From Burkholderia sp. Ac-20365 (lineage in GTDB: Bacteria > Pseudomonadota > Gammaproteobacteria > Burkholderiales > Burkholderiaceae): a DNA stretch of 64,000 nt. The notes under the pieces are model-generated. The model saw only the letters and a program-made list of their open reading frames with translations. It did no database searches and was not told the origin of the DNA. Both the position numbers and the translations under genes were made by a program. Below are positions 1-9,240 of this stretch, piece after piece. Where the stretch lies: positions 248,001 through 312,000 of the forward strand of contig NZ_JAAGPI010000003.1 of the NCBI RefSeq assembly GCF_017104715.1. The letters run 5' to 3'. Within the stretch, counting starts at the first letter, position 1, and every line of letters starts with the position of its first letter.

Positions 1-2019
1 AAGGTTCAAGTCGTCGTCGACACGCGCTGTGTGCGCGGCCTTCAAGACGGCGCAGCTGCTGTGCTCTTCAATAACCGCGGGGCCTTTAATCTGGGCACCT
101 ACTGGCAGCCGGCTTCGTGCAAACACCGGCAATGCGCGGACATTGCCGTCGATGTAGACATCACGCGTACGAACAGGCGTAACCGCTGCTCCCTCGTCCG
201 AGTGCGCGACGCCGCCGCGCCAGCCACTTGTCGCGATGAGTTGCAGGCGGAGGTTTGCGACCATAATCGGCTTGTCCTTGCTGACAAAGTTCCAGAGCCG
301 TTGATGTGCCGCTTCAAACTCTTCCGCCAGCACAGCACATGAGGCGTCGTCGGATGCTTCGACAGTAATGACATCCGGCTGGCCGACGTAACGGCAATCT
401 GCCAGGCGCACTGCGCGGGTCTTATTCGCCTCGACGCCATGGCGCTCCGCTTCACTGCGGCCAAGCGCAAGCAGTTCATCAAACTCCGCGTGCAGTCTTT
501 CGTCACCTAGCTTCGCGAGGTCACATTCCACCGGTCGTTGATAGTCGTACTGTTGGTCGGCGACCATCATGCCGAACGCGCTGAAGAGGCCCGGCAGCGG
601 CGGAATCACAACACGGCGGATTCCCATTTCGTGCGCGAGGTCAACTGCATGGACCGGACCGGCGCCGCCGTAGCAGATGTACGAGAACTCACGCGGGTCG
701 TAACCCCGCTCCACCGTCATGATTCGAATCGCCTGTGCCATCAACGCATTGGCGACCGAGCGCACCGCCTGCGCCGCATCCGGCACACTCATTCCCAGAG
801 GCTTGGCAATGACTTCCTCGACCACGCGCCACGCAGCCTTTGCATCCAGCTGGAATTCGCCCCCAAGGAAGTTATCCGGGTCGATGTAGCCAAGCACGAG
901 GTTGCAATCAGTGACCGTCGGTCGCTTGCCGCCGCGGCCGTAGCACGCGGGGCCCGGGTCCGCCGCAGCACTTTCAGGCCCGATGCGCACACCGCCGCCC
1001 GCGTCAATCCAGACGATAGAGCCTCCGCCCGCTCCCACTGAGTCGATGTCGATGCTGGGCGAACGCACGGTGTAGCTGTGCAGCAGGCTCTTGTTCCGGA
1101 TTTCGGGTCTGAAATCACGGATGAGGGAAACGTCAAATGTCGTGCCGCCCATGTCGCCGAGAATTGCGTTGCGCAAGTCACCGCGCTCGCAATTCCGGAT
1201 CGCCGCGCTGACGCCACCCGCAGGTCCCGACTCAAGCAGCACAATCGGACGGTCGGCGACGCGCGCGGGGCTCGCCAGGCCGCCGTTTGACTGCATGAAG
1301 AGGAACTTGCCGGCAAAGCCCAGGTGTGCGAGCGCGTCCACCAGACGACCGATGTAGCGACCGCAGACCGGTCCGAGCATCGCATTGATGACCGTCGAAC
1401 TGGCTCGCTCATACTCCATGGATTCCGGGTTGACCTCATGCGATGCACACACGAAACGGTCAGGCAACATTTCGCGCAGCGCCGCAACGGCAGCCTTTTC
1501 GTGCTCGGGATTGACGTGCGAGTGCAGGAAACACACGGCAACCGCTTCGACGTCAGACTCCCGGATGCGTGCGGCAATCTCGGTCAGCTCGCCGTGCGAG
1601 AGCGGTGTCTCGACGTTCCCATCGAAACGCAGACGCTCTGTTACCTCCAGCCTCCAATGGCGCTCGACCAGCGCGCGTGGATTGTCGAACAAAAGGTCAT
1701 AAAGGTCAGCACGGTCGTGACGCGACGCGCGCCGTATTTCAAGGATGTCCCGGAATCCACGAGTGGTCACCAATGCAGTTTTGGCACCCGTGCCTTCGAC
1801 GACCATGTTCGTGGCCATCGTCGTTCCATGGCCAAGAAAAGAAATGTCGGCGCTCTTTGAACCCGATATTTCAAGAATCCTTCGGAAACCTTCGACCGTT
1901 CCTACGACCCGGTCTTTGGGCGTTGTCGGCACCTTGGTCGACCACACCTTCCCGGTCGAATCGTCCACCATCACGACGTCGGTGAAGGTGCCGCCGACGT
2001 CAATCCCTATCCGTTTCAC
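1..2019 (-). CDS. Hydantoinase/oxoprolinase subunit A (HyuA-like), 3' end off window
   Basis: This is the larger ATP-binding-type subunit of the hydantoinase/5-oxoprolinase/acetone-carboxylase family, whose members open cyclic amides or carboxylate ketones, usually with a HyuB partner. The frame opens at a GTG (2019) preceded by ACGGAGA and stays open to base 1, giving 673 codons of a family usually near 690. The N-terminus has the phosphate-binding motif IDVGGTFTD (residues 6-14). Further on are a GHGTTMATN segment, the GDMGGTTFDVSLI motif, and SVGAGGGSI followed by PGPACYGRGG, all family hallmarks. The C-terminus, and possibly a hyuB gene, lie outside the window. The substrate is unknown. 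A palindromic operator lies about 310 bp upstream, next to the divergent LysR gene. Confidence 0.9.
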   Translation of the reverse strand, partial: MKRIGIDVGGTFTDVVMVDDSTGKVWSTKVPTTPKDRVVGTVEGFRRILEISGSKSADISFLGHGTTMATNMVVEGTGAKTALVTTRGFRDILEIRRASRHDRADLYDLLFDNPRALVERHWRLEVTERLRFDGNVETPLSHGELTEIAARIRESDVEAVAVCFLHSHVNPEHEKAAVAALREMLPDRFVCASHEVNPESMEYERASSTVINAMLGPVCGRYIGRLVDALAHLGFAGKFLFMQSNGGLASPARVADRPIVLLESGPAGGVSAAIRNCERGDLRNAILGDMGGTTFDVSLIRDFRPEIRNKSLLHSYTVRSPSIDIDSVGAGGGSIVWIDAGGGVRIGPESAAADPGPACYGRGGKRPTVTDCNLVLGYIDPDNFLGGEFQLDAKAAWRVVEEVIAKPLGMSVPDAAQAVRSVANALMAQAIRIMTVERGYDPREFSYICYGGAGPVHAVDLAHEMGIRRVVIPPLPGLFSAFGMMVADQQYDYQRPVECDLAKLGDERLHAEFDELLALGRSEAERHGVEANKTRAVRLADCRYVGQPDVITVEASDDASCAVLAEEFEAAHQRLWNFVSKDKPIMVANLRLQLIATSGWRGGVAHSDEGAAVTPVRTRDVYIDGNVRALPVFARSRLPVGAQIKGPAVIEEHSSCAVLKAAHTARVDDDLNL

Positions 2020-2336
2020 GCTTGTTTGTCTCCGTTGACAGGCATGAGCCTCTTGGAAATACCGGTCGGACGTCGAAACGCGCTACTCGTACCCGCACCG
2101 AAGTTAGTGCTGTCCACATGCATCGAGGCAGAAATCGCGGTTACACTGCGCGACAGTGATTCGTGCGAGTTATCACCAGACGTCAAATGCCTCGTGCAGT
2201 ACGTCTAAGGGCGCGGCGTTGGCGTGCGCCGTCGTCCGAATTGCATATGCGTCCACCGACCAGTCCAGTGTACTGGCGCGCCCTCTGAGGCAGATAATGA
2301 AAGGTTTGAATCAGGTGAACGTCTGGGGTTATATCC
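2020..2336. promoter_or_regulatory. Divergent hyuA/lysR control region
   Basis: This 317-bp stretch separates the minus-strand HyuA gene from the plus-strand LysR gene. I see no gene in it. Its right part (from 2264) is related to the region at 8271-8352 upstream of the enoyl-CoA hydratase gene, and it ends in the palindrome listed next. Confidence 0.6.
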
Positions 2337-2345
2337 GTGATAACC
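2327..2345. promoter_or_regulatory. LysR-type operator palindrome, copy 1
   Basis: GGTTAT-ATCCGTG-ATAACC is a perfect inverted repeat (6-bp arms, 7-bp spacer) with the T-N11-A pattern of LysR-family sites. The GTG start of the LysR gene at 2337 lies inside it, which suggests autoregulation. The same 19 bp recur at 8333-8351. Confidence 0.65.
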
Positions 2346-3272
2346 AGTAACGATGCGATTCTGAGGCGCCTTCGCGGCGCCCACATTGCGCTGCTCATCG
2401 CGCTCGACGACCACGGGTCCCTGCGCAAGGCGGCCCAGCAAATCTCTTTGTCTCAGCCAGCGATAACCAAATCGCTGCAAGAGCTCGAAGCCATATTCGG
2501 TGTCGAATTATTCTCCCGCTCGCCCCGCGGAATTGTTCCAAACGACCTTGGGAGATGCGTAATACGTCATGCACGAACCCTTCGGGCAGACGTTGGAACG
2601 ATGCGAGACGAAATGGCGGCAATCCTGCGAGGCGGCGGCGGCACCCTCGCCATTGGCGCTGTGATGGGCTCGCTGCCAGTCTGGCTGGCCCCCACTGTGA
2701 AAGCGTTGCGGGAGAGTCAGCCTGATACCTCAATCGAAGTATGGGAAGACAACAGTGCTCGCCTGCTGGCAATGCTCGACCAGCGGCTGCTGGACCTGGT
2801 AATCGGGCGGCCTAGTGTGAGCGTCCACCCGGAAGCCTATGATTTCATCCCGTTAGAGGTCGAAGAGATATGCCTGGTGGTAGATGGTGCCGACCCTCTG
2901 GGCGACAGGACTGAGGTGCAGCTGGCTGACATTATCGGGAACCCCTGGATTGTCCCGCAGGCAACACTCCCAATGCGCTCACTCTTCGAGCAGCTTCTTG
3001 ATGACGAAGGTCTCGACTTTCCACGCTATGCGATGGAAACCTCGTCCACGTTCGCCACGCTTGCTCTGCTTCAAAATGGAGGCGGCACGGTCGGGCTGAT
3101 ACCGCGCAAGGTTGCCGAGTATTTCGCGGTAGGTGGCCTGGTTAAGATACTGCCGTTCTACATTGAGCGACGTGGCGCCCCTTACGGCATTGCAACACGC
3201 CGCGGCGCAACGCTTACGCAACCGGTCCAGAAGTTTATCGAACTTTGCCAGAGTCGCATCGCTGAAACGTGA
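2337..3272 (+). CDS. LysR-family transcriptional regulator
   Basis: A 311-aa protein of normal LysR length. Residues about 17-75 form the winged helix-turn-helix (ALDDHGSLRKAAQQISLSQP followed by AITKSLQELE). The remainder is a periplasmic-binding-protein-like effector domain (about 95-305). The start is a GTG inside the operator palindrome, with a weak GGGG upstream; I found no better in-frame start. It is divergent from the HyuA gene and convergent with the metallo-hydrolase gene. The operator overlaps its own start and is repeated upstream of the enoyl-CoA hydratase gene, so it probably controls both ends of this cluster. The inducer cannot be read from the sequence. Confidence 0.9.
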   Translation: MITSNDAILRRLRGAHIALLIALDDHGSLRKAAQQISLSQPAITKSLQELEAIFGVELFSRSPRGIVPNDLGRCVIRHARTLRADVGTMRDEMAAILRGGGGTLAIGAVMGSLPVWLAPTVKALRESQPDTSIEVWEDNSARLLAMLDQRLLDLVIGRPSVSVHPEAYDFIPLEVEEICLVVDGADPLGDRTEVQLADIIGNPWIVPQATLPMRSLFEQLLDDEGLDFPRYAMETSSTFATLALLQNGGGTVGLIPRKVAEYFAVGGLVKILPFYIERRGAPYGIATRRGATLTQPVQKFIELCQSRIAET

Positions 3273-3498
3273 ACCTGCAGATACAGGCGGGTACTTCTGG
3301 CGCCCGCTCTTCGCTGACGCGCTGCTCGCTTCTTCACCTTGCCACGTTTCTCGACACGACGTCGTCGAACGCGCGAACCTTCGGCGCGATTGCCTCTTGC
3401 TGGGCCGCAGAACGCGACTTTTTAAGTCAGAGCCAACACGCGTCTTAGCCTATAAGGGCGTGCGTGCGTGCGTGCGCGCGCACGCCGCTCCTCGCTAG

Positions 3499-4398
3499 CT
3501 ATTCTTTGTCAAAAGTAAAGCGGAAGGTGTCGCCGTGGCTCACCACGCGACCGGCCGTCGGGGACGGGAAGTGGGCCGTCAGAATTTTCGTTGTCGTATC
3601 TGCGTACCGGCTCATAACACCGAGGCGCGCCTCATGGGCCAGCTTGGCGTCGAAATCCGCCGCGTTAGCAAGCGAAGGGTCAACAAACTGGATTGGGTGG
3701 TGGATGACATCGCCGGTCATAACAGCATGTTCACCATGCTCATGCCCAAGATGTATTAAAACATGGCCAGCCGTGTGGCCCACTGCGGGAGTAAACCACA
3801 CATCCTCGCCGAGTTCGTGCTCGAACGAATGGTCCATTTCGACAAACGTCGCCTGGTCGTGCTCGACGATGGGCAGCACGCTGTCGACGAACGAGCCACG
3901 ATTCACCGGCATTTCTGGATTCGACTGATGCAGTTTCAGAAGATAGTCGTACTCGACTCGCGAAAAGATGTACTTCGCACGCGGAAAGGTCGGAACCCAA
4001 CGACCGTCTTCGAGACGAGTGTTCCAGCCGACATGGTCGGTGTGCAGGTGCGTGCACATGACGTAATCGATGTCTTCGGGACGGGTACCTAGCGCAGCCA
4101 GGTTCTCAAGGTACGGCGTCTGCAGGTTGCTCCATGCAGGCATCGACGGACGATGCTTGTGATTGCCATTGCAGGTGTCCACAAGAATTGTATGATGCCG
4201 CGTTTTGACGACATAGCTGTGAAAGCTGAGATACAGCTTCAGCTCGCGCGGCTCAATCAGAGTGGGACCAAGCCAGCTGCGTTGTTCTCTTACGAAATCA
4301 CGGTCGACGGTAGGAAAAAGCCAATTGGGCTCAAATTCCAGACTATCAATCTCGCTAAACTTGCTAATCTCGATGTCGCCGATTTTCTGCACGCGCAC
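3499..4398 (-). CDS. Metallo-beta-lactamase-fold hydrolase
   Basis: An MBL-fold hydrolase of 299 aa. The zinc ligands are visible: HLHTDH (residues about 117-122), His208 in AVGHTAGH, Asp230 in TGDV and His276 in TAHFP. The family includes lactonases and other hydrolases; nothing here fixes the substrate. I place the start at GTG 4398, which has an AAGGAG Shine-Dalgarno sequence 6 nt upstream, rather than the TTG eight codons earlier that lacks a good site. It lies downstream of the HMG-CoA-lyase-like gene on the same strand, 332 bp away. A lactone- or ester-opening step in the same catabolic route is an inference. Confidence 0.85.
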   Translation of the reverse strand: MRVQKIGDIEISKFSEIDSLEFEPNWLFPTVDRDFVREQRSWLGPTLIEPRELKLYLSFHSYVVKTRHHTILVDTCNGNHKHRPSMPAWSNLQTPYLENLAALGTRPEDIDYVMCTHLHTDHVGWNTRLEDGRWVPTFPRAKYIFSRVEYDYLLKLHQSNPEMPVNRGSFVDSVLPIVEHDQATFVEMDHSFEHELGEDVWFTPAVGHTAGHVLIHLGHEHGEHAVMTGDVIHHPIQFVDPSLANAADFDAKLAHEARLGVMSRYADTTTKILTAHFPSPTAGRVVSHGDTFRFTFDKE

Positions 4399-4730
4399 TG
4401 CGTTCTCCTTCTTCCAATTCAAATAATCTCATGCTCGGGACGCAGACCATTGCAGCCGAGCTATCGCCGCAATATTGGTAGCGCCCTGTGATAAGCAATC
4501 TGGTCTGCCACCGCGGTATATGCAACTCGGCGCTCGGCGAAGGCGGGGTCGACTTAAATCCGACGGGTCATGAAGCCCCTCCAAGGCGTTCCGACATGCT
4601 CAAGATGGCGGAAAAAATGCTCGGACCTCGTCCGGCAGCTCCCAGATTGACTCTGGATATTCCGGGCGCACACGGTGCAATGCGTTGCCCATGAACACTC
4701 ACGGTTCTCGGACGCACGTCATAGCTCTGC
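4399..4730. other. Intergenic, no gene seen
   Basis: This stretch of 332 bp lies between the metallo-hydrolase start and the end of the HMG-CoA-lyase-like gene. It presumably holds the hydrolase promoter. I recognise no coding frame, clear terminator or repeat. Confidence 0.4.
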
Positions 4731-5678
4731 TCACACCGTCTCCGCCTTGCGCAAATCGAATGTCTTCGGCAGGCCTGCCCGCGCAATCGCACCCGTGAAC
4801 GGTTCGCCCGGTAACCAGCCTGAAATCGTCTCCCTGATTGAAAGCAGTGCATTTACATCCATGCCGGTATCGAGACCTTCGGATTCCAAGAGGAAGACGG
4901 TATCTTCCGTGTTGATATTCCCAGTGGCATTCGGTGCGAACGGGCACCCGCCAAGACCGCCCAGCGAGGAGTCAAAGCTGCGCACCCCTGCGTCGAGCGC
5001 GGCGATGACGTTTGCAAGACCAACGCCTCGGGTATCATGAAAGTGACAGGCGACCGGCACGTCCCTGGTGATGGCAAGAACCTTGCGCATTAAAGCCCGT
5101 ACCTGCCCTGGATTCGCGTAACCGACCGTATCCGCAATTGTGATTTCGTCAGCACCGGCTTCCAGAAGAGTTTCGACAAGGCCGAGCACCCTGCTTTCTT
5201 CGACACGGCCGGCGATAGTGCACCCGAACGCGGTCGCTATACCTGCGCCGAGCGTAATATCGCGCGGCGCATCCTCGCCAGTGTCACGCTCCACGACAAT
5301 ACGCCCGAAGTCTTCAACTGACTCAGCAGTCGTACGTCGCACGTTTTTCAGGTTGTGTTCATTGCTGGCTGACAGCACGTAATGCACCTTGCTCAGGCCA
5401 ACTTCGAAGGCGCGTTGAGCACCCTTGAGATTGGGAACGAGCGCGGCGGCATGCAGTCCCTTTATATGAAGCGCGCCCCGTGCAACATCCACCGCATCGG
5501 CAAACTGCGGGACAATTTTTGGAGGCACAAACGACGTCACTTCAATCTCAACCGACCCCGCATCCACCATCCGTCGGCACCACTCCAGCTTCTGCTCGGT
5601 CGACAAAATCGTTTGCACCATTTGCAGGCCATCGCGCAGACCTACTTCGCGCACTCTCACCTTTTCTCGTTTCGTCAT
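4731..5678 (-). CDS. Hydroxymethylglutaryl-CoA lyase-like enzyme
   Basis: A 315-aa TIM-barrel HMG-CoA lyase family protein (class cleaving HMG-CoA to acetyl-CoA and acetoacetate, or analogous 3-hydroxy-3-methylacyl-CoA thioesters). Visible motifs: RDGLQ (residues 15-19) for metal and substrate binding, the HFHDT metal ligands (212-216) and the catalytic Cys245 in the GGLGGCP loop. The ATG has AAGGAG upstream. It follows the MFS gene by 43 bp on the same strand and is probably cotranscribed with it and the enoyl-CoA hydratase. A hydratase plus lyase pair suggests degradation of a branched acyl-CoA. Confidence 0.9.
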   Translation of the reverse strand: MTKREKVRVREVGLRDGLQMVQTILSTEQKLEWCRRMVDAGSVEIEVTSFVPPKIVPQFADAVDVARGALHIKGLHAAALVPNLKGAQRAFEVGLSKVHYVLSASNEHNLKNVRRTTAESVEDFGRIVVERDTGEDAPRDITLGAGIATAFGCTIAGRVEESRVLGLVETLLEAGADEITIADTVGYANPGQVRALMRKVLAITRDVPVACHFHDTRGVGLANVIAALDAGVRSFDSSLGGLGGCPFAPNATGNINTEDTVFLLESEGLDTGMDVNALLSIRETISGWLPGEPFTGAIARAGLPKTFDLRKAETV

Positions 5679-5721
5679 TTCTCAATCTCCTTCGAAAACG
5701 GATGACCGGCACCGACGTCTG

Positions 5722-7089
5722 TCAAAGCATTGCATTCGCTGCTGCAGATTCATCCAACTTGTCAGAGGCCAGGCCGTCGACTGACCTAGAATCGGTCGTT
5801 CTGGGCGCAAGCACAATCGCAACGAGCGCGCCGACAACCATGAGCAAGGATATAGCGCCGAGACCTCCTGCCATGCTGTTAGTCGCCGTCTTGATTGAAC
5901 CGATAATCATTGGGCTAATAAATCCTCCAAGCAGACCAATACAGTTCACCACGGCCACGCCACCTGCTGCTCCGCTGCCGCGGATATAGTCCGTCGAAAT
6001 GGCCCAAATGAGAGGGTTGGGCGCAAGAATCCCTGCCGTCGCGACCGAAAGAGCTACCAGAGACCACGCAAGACTGCCGTGAATCAGACCCGCAGCAAAC
6101 AGACCCACCGCACCGATAATCATCGTGATGCCGCAATGCCAGCGACGCTCCATCGTCCGGTCGGAGTTCCAGTTCATCCCGATGAGCGCAATCCAGCTTA
6201 CGAAATACGGAATTGCCGAGTAGATACCGATTTCGAGCGGACTGGTCAGCCCCGTGCTTTTGATAAGTGTCGGTAACCAGAACCCGATTGCAAACACACC
6301 CGCTATTTGCGCAAACCAGACGAACCCCATCACATACACGCGCGGGTCGAGAAGTGCACGCCCAAAAGTGTGTTCCACGTGCTTGTCGCTCACCCCGGAA
6401 CTCTGCTTCAGGTCTGTCAGAATTTGCGCCTTCTCAGCGTCACTCAGCCACTTTGCCTTCTGAGGACCGTCGTCCAGAAAAAAGAATGCAACGATGCCCA
6501 AGAAGCTTGCCGGCAAACCCTGCACGATGAACATCCATTGCCAGCCGTGCATGGCACGGATGCCTTCCATGTGCGTCATAAGCCAGCCGGACATCGGGCC
6601 GCCAATCAGACCCGCAATGCCGGTCGCACAAGTAAAGATTGCGATGGCTTTTGCACGACGCTCGACGGGATACCAGCGGGTCAGGTAGAAAATGATGCCC
6701 GGATACAGACCGGCTTCAGCAAGACCGAGCAGGAAGCGCACGGTGTAGAAATGCATCGGCAGCGTGACGAATGCGGTCGCGGCAGCCAGAATGCCCCACA
6801 GGACCATGATGCGTGAGAACGTCCGCTTCACTCCGATTTTTGTCAGCAGGAGGTTGCTCGGCACCTCCATGAGCACATACCCGAGGAAGAAAATCCCTGC
6901 CCCAATGCTGTACGTGAAGTCGCTGAAACCAACGTCGTGCTTCATGTCGAGCTGCGCGATGCCGACATTGACGCGGTCGAGAAACGCAAACACGTAGCAC
7001 AGAAAAAGGAACGGAATCAGACGCCTCGTGATTTTCCGGTACGTTTGCTCTGCCAGCGGACCAGTCGTAGCGTTGATGGGCGAACTCAT
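5722..7089 (-). CDS. MFS transporter, anion:cation symporter type
   Basis: A 455-aa inner-membrane carrier with about 12 hydrophobic segments. The motif FLDRVNVGIAQLDM after TM1 and AEAGLYPGIIFYLTRWYP in the first half are typical of the ACS family, which takes up organic acids such as phthalate, hexuronates and tartrate. The ATG is preceded by GGAGGAGAC. It sits between the enoyl-CoA hydratase (upstream) and the lyase (downstream) and probably imports the acid degraded by this cluster. The substrate is not predictable. Confidence 0.9.
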   Translation of the reverse strand: MSSPINATTGPLAEQTYRKITRRLIPFLFLCYVFAFLDRVNVGIAQLDMKHDVGFSDFTYSIGAGIFFLGYVLMEVPSNLLLTKIGVKRTFSRIMVLWGILAAATAFVTLPMHFYTVRFLLGLAEAGLYPGIIFYLTRWYPVERRAKAIAIFTCATGIAGLIGGPMSGWLMTHMEGIRAMHGWQWMFIVQGLPASFLGIVAFFFLDDGPQKAKWLSDAEKAQILTDLKQSSGVSDKHVEHTFGRALLDPRVYVMGFVWFAQIAGVFAIGFWLPTLIKSTGLTSPLEIGIYSAIPYFVSWIALIGMNWNSDRTMERRWHCGITMIIGAVGLFAAGLIHGSLAWSLVALSVATAGILAPNPLIWAISTDYIRGSGAAGGVAVVNCIGLLGGFISPMIIGSIKTATNSMAGGLGAISLLMVVGALVAIVLAPRTTDSRSVDGLASDKLDESAAANAML

Positions 7090-7161
7090 GCATGTCTCCT
7101 CCGGCCGAACGCCGGTTAGTAGGCCGCCAGCAGCGGCTGGTGGCCTTCCCTTGTTGTGCGA

Positions 7162-7983
7162 CTAGCGCCCCTTGAAGACAGGCTGTCGCTTTTCGTTATA
7201 TGCGCTGATACCTTCCAGACGGTCTTCCGTCGGGATAAGTCGGTTGTAGGCTTCAATTTCGATGAATAGGCCCGTGTTCAGGTCGGTCTGCATACCAAGG
7301 TCAATCGCCTTCTTTGCTTGCGAGACCGAGAGCGGCGCGCTGGTGCAGATATCTCGGGCAGCTTCAATCGCGCGTGCCAGCACCTGGCCCGGCTCGTACA
7401 ACTGGTTCACGACGCCCCACGCAAGTGCTTCTTCCGCCGAAAACTTCGAACCGCGGAAAATCAGTTCTTTCGAGCGGCGCGTACCAATCGTGCGCGGAAG
7501 TTGTTGGGTGCCACCGCCACCCGGCATGATTCCGCGTTTGACCTCGGTAAATCCGAAGACCGCCTTATCCGAGGCGTACGCAAAGTCACAAGCCAGCAGC
7601 AGTTCGAGCCCGCCTGCTACTGCCGAACCGTTGACAGCGCAGATAAGAGGAATCGGGCAATGGGTGATTGCGCGAACCATGCGTTCGAACAGATAGTGCT
7701 GCGTGCTGAACTGCTCGTCCGTCATGCCTTCACGTTGCTTCAAATCTGCGCCGCCACAGAAGGCTCGCTCACCTGTACCCGTAAGAATTGCGCAACGATA
7801 TTGCGTGGGGTCGACCTCCAACGCGCCAAAGACCTTAATCAGCTCTCGGCCCATTGGTGTACTGATTGCATTCGATACTTCAGGACGGTTCAACCGAATT
7901 ACGAGAATATGGCCATCGATCTCTTCCAGCACTAGTGTGCCAATCGCGGCCGGATCAAGGTGTTGAGCAATCTTCAATGTCAC
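7162..7983 (-). CDS. Enoyl-CoA hydratase/isomerase family protein
   Basis: A crotonase-fold enzyme of about 273 aa. The oxyanion-hole segments are present (FCGGADLK and AVNGSAVAGGLE), as are both glutamates used by true hydratases: Glu in GGLELLLACD and Glu in FTEVKRGIMPGGGGTQ. It therefore should hydrate a 2-enoyl-CoA. The GTG at 7983 overlaps its own GGAG. A TTG two codons in (7977) has better Shine-Dalgarno spacing, so the start is uncertain by 6 nt. It is first in the minus-strand set with the MFS carrier and HMG-CoA-lyase-like enzyme. Operator copy 2 lies about 350 bp upstream. Confidence 0.88.
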   Translation of the reverse strand: MTLKIAQHLDPAAIGTLVLEEIDGHILVIRLNRPEVSNAISTPMGRELIKVFGALEVDPTQYRCAILTGTGERAFCGGADLKQREGMTDEQFSTQHYLFERMVRAITHCPIPLICAVNGSAVAGGLELLLACDFAYASDKAVFGFTEVKRGIMPGGGGTQQLPRTIGTRRSKELIFRGSKFSAEEALAWGVVNQLYEPGQVLARAIEAARDICTSAPLSVSQAKKAIDLGMQTDLNTGLFIEIEAYNRLIPTEDRLEGISAYNEKRQPVFKGR

Positions 7984-8906
7984 TCCTGAGTCATACCTAT
8001 CAATAAAAAACTGTACTGGTTAAGCTTCGGCTTCCAGCTCCTTCCGTGCTCGCGAGTTCCGGAAGTGGTTTGATCACATTTGCAATAACTCCCAAATTCC
8101 GCATACGTCCCGTCTCATAGGTCAGTGCGAGTTGATTTGTTGCCGCCTTAGAGCGAGGGCTCATGGTCGTACTGTTTGCTCATCCCACATCGCCATATGC
8201 GTCCTCCGACATGAGTGAGCTACGCGGCCACTGCTTCGCGGTTTGAACTATGCACATTCACACTGCCCATTCGAGTTTACTGACGCACCCTATGTACGGG
8301 TAATGAAACCTTCCAATCACGTGAAAGTGATAGGTTATATCCGTGATAACCACTAGCGCGATAGGCAAACGGAGGAGGGATTGGGCTTGCTGACATATTT
8401 CGCTGCAGCACAGCATAGAAATATGCTATTGAGGTGATACGGGTGAGTGAAATTCGGTTCGCCTGCGCGTCGGCCACGCGACGGATCGACGGTGGATGGT
8501 TCCAGGCGAAGACCACTATCTGGCGCAACGAAGGAGAAGTACGAATCGAGATACGAGACATCTCGCACTCAGTTAATCACCCTCTGCTCAGGGTGAGCAA
8601 ATCGTATCGGCTGCGGTTGGACTAGTGATCGAACTGTTGTTGTCGTCTCTCCGACTCAGGTGACTGTGCTTGAGACCGACGTAGAAGGCGCTATGGTCCG
8701 ATGCTAGAGGTCAGGGAGAGGCCGGCCGCACCCTTTAGATCGGTGAACGAGGCAATCCGCTTCGCTCTTCGAACTGGAGCGGAATCCACGGCACATCGGC
8801 CATGTCGCTCAAACACGCGATTACCGGCCTTAAGTCTTTCTTCACGGTCGAGATCGACCGGCCGAGTTGATGGTCAGGACGCAACTCGTGCGCATTTCCC
8901 CGCATA
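7984..8906. other. Long intergenic region with duplicated control module
   Basis: About 920 bp without a convincing gene. The first part is the leader of the enoyl-CoA hydratase gene and contains the second copy of the LysR operator module (8271-8352). Beyond 8360 the sequence is not recognisable as coding. After 8700 it grades into mobile-element debris; for example the frame from 8802 reads MSLKHAITGLKSFF before breaking. Confidence 0.5.
8333..8351. promoter_or_regulatory. LysR-type operator palindrome, copy 2
   Basis: The same 19 bp as at 2327-2345, GGTTAT-ATCCGTG-ATAACC. It sits at the end of an 82-bp block (8271-8352) related to 2264-2346. Here no LysR gene follows: the frame corresponding to the LysR start runs into a stop after about 16 codons. 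Confidence 0.6.
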
Positions 8907-9060
8907 TTGCCCGTCGTGTTTAATCCCGGTGAAGTGCGGCAGTTCATCGAGGCGGCCGGCAACCTGAAGTACCAGACCGCGCTGTCGGTCGCATACGGTG
9001 CTGGGCTGCACGCCAGCGAAGTGGTCGCACTAAAGGTCACCGACGTCAACAGCGGGCGCA
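8907..9060 (+). pseudogene. Tyrosine recombinase fragment
   Basis: About 50 residues resemble the N-terminal end of a phage-integrase catalytic domain: FNPGEVRQFIEAA, then TALSVAYGAGLHASEVVALK containing the usual A-x-G-L-x-x-S-E box. The usual Arg of this box (GLRASE) is His here (GLHASE), and the frame loses similarity at about 9050 where an IS110-like sequence begins on the other strand. A dead fragment. Confidence 0.6.
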
Positions 9061-9150
9061 CAGGCGACCGTGATCGAGTTCTTGTGAACATCCAGACCGA
9101 CGTGCCGCGTGCTATCGTGTTCCGTGCTGGCCTCCCTGCGGGCCAGCCTT
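9047..9150 (-). pseudogene. IS110-family transposase N-terminal fragment
   Basis: On the minus strand the residues HVGLDVHKNSITVACAP match the DEDD-type RuvC-like N-terminus of IS110 transposases. The expected ATG is ACG (reading T-E-H-D-S-T-R), and the frame is cut after about 25 residues. It abuts the integrase fragment, so this is a junction of two broken elements. Confidence 0.6.
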
Positions 9151-9240
9151 GGCCTCACGGAAAGTCGTAGTGTCTTAACAAACTGAGGCAAATCCTTTCC
9201 AGACAATCTCACGACCTAGCTGCCCCGCGCTCACCGTGAG

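Noticed and set aside
8345..8400. A second LysR gene after operator copy 2
   Set aside because: Only the operator and the first few codons resemble the LysR start; the frame ends after about 16 codons and nothing downstream matches.
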